Positions 63,975-64,000 of a stretch of DNA of 64,000 nucleotides are shown here, in pieces. The DNA comes from an uncultured Methanobrevibacter sp. GTDB lineage: Archaea; Methanobacteriota; Methanobacteria; Methanobacteriales; Methanobacteriaceae. A program made the position numbers and the translations under genes. Within the stretch, counting starts at the first letter, position 1; each line of letters begins with the position of its first letter. Where the stretch lies: contig NZ_CACXTS010000012.1 of the NCBI RefSeq assembly GCF_902770715.1, positions 441 to 64,440 on the forward strand, read 5' to 3'. The notes below the pieces were generated by a model. It did no database searches and was not told the DNA's origin. It worked only from the letters and a program-made list of their open reading frames with translations.

Positions 63975-64000
63975 ATGAAATATAAGATGTATGATGAAAT
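63975..64000 (+). CDS. Start of a gene cut by the window edge
   Basis: AAGGAG at 63961-63966 lies 8 bases before ATG 63975, and eight complete codons follow (MKYKMYDE). A TATA-like AT run precedes it in the divergent gap. Too little is visible to name a product. Confidence 0.55.

Overview
The window is chromosomal DNA from a low-GC methanogenic archaeon of the Methanobacteriales, most like Methanobrevibacter. The taxonomic signs are an MtrA-type methanogenesis protein, a coenzyme F430 synthase (CfbE), archaeal eIF5A, pyruvoyl arginine decarboxylase, a fused NADP phosphatase/NAD kinase, and large secreted beta-helix adhesin-like proteins. Many genes have AGGTGAT-type ribosome binding sites. 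Others have a TATA box about 26 bases before the start codon, as expected for leaderless transcripts. The genus is inferred from gene content, not from a database search.

From 1 to about 42.9 kb the window is a cell-surface region. On the minus strand it begins with a Lys/Gln/Pro repeat protein cut by the window edge, an ABC-2 polysaccharide exporter permease, two SGNH-hydrolase-like proteins (one with a degenerate active site) and two adhesin-like proteins, the second broken by a frameshift. A large glycopolymer locus follows: many family-2 glycosyltransferases, two TagB/TagF-like glycerophosphotransferases (one fused to a glycosyltransferase), two LicD-type phosphotransferases, UDP-galactopyranose mutase, UDP-glucose 6-dehydrogenase, methyltransferases, an acyltransferase, an asparagine-synthetase-like protein, two long coiled-coil proteins and a PAP2 phosphatase. 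Together they suggest a phosphodiester-linked, teichoic-acid-like polymer that may contain galactofuranose and uronic acid. Several accessory modules recur in different proteins, so the locus looks like a shuffled kit of catalytic and beta-sandwich or coiled-coil parts.

From 43.5 to 47.5 kb there is a soluble MtrA paralogue with an acidic tail. Next comes a four-gene unit of two unrecognised small proteins, a half-size HsdS-like protein and an HsdM-like protein whose methyltransferase motifs are lost. Two promoter-like sequences precede the unit and a terminator hairpin follows it.

From 47.5 to 64 kb the content is mostly housekeeping: a PyrE-like regulator, a Gfo/Idh/MocA oxidoreductase, hemC, cfbE, NADP phosphatase/NAD kinase and pyruvoyl arginine decarboxylase on the minus strand, then eIF5A, agmatinase and a purine permease on the plus strand. 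A small winged-helix regulator lies beside two perfect palindromes and is divergent from a five-gene unit of small membrane and zinc-ribbon proteins. The window ends with an ornithine-cyclodeaminase-type protein, adenine deaminase, a DUF447 protein and the first bases of another gene. I saw no tRNA, rRNA, CRISPR array, transposase or integrase.
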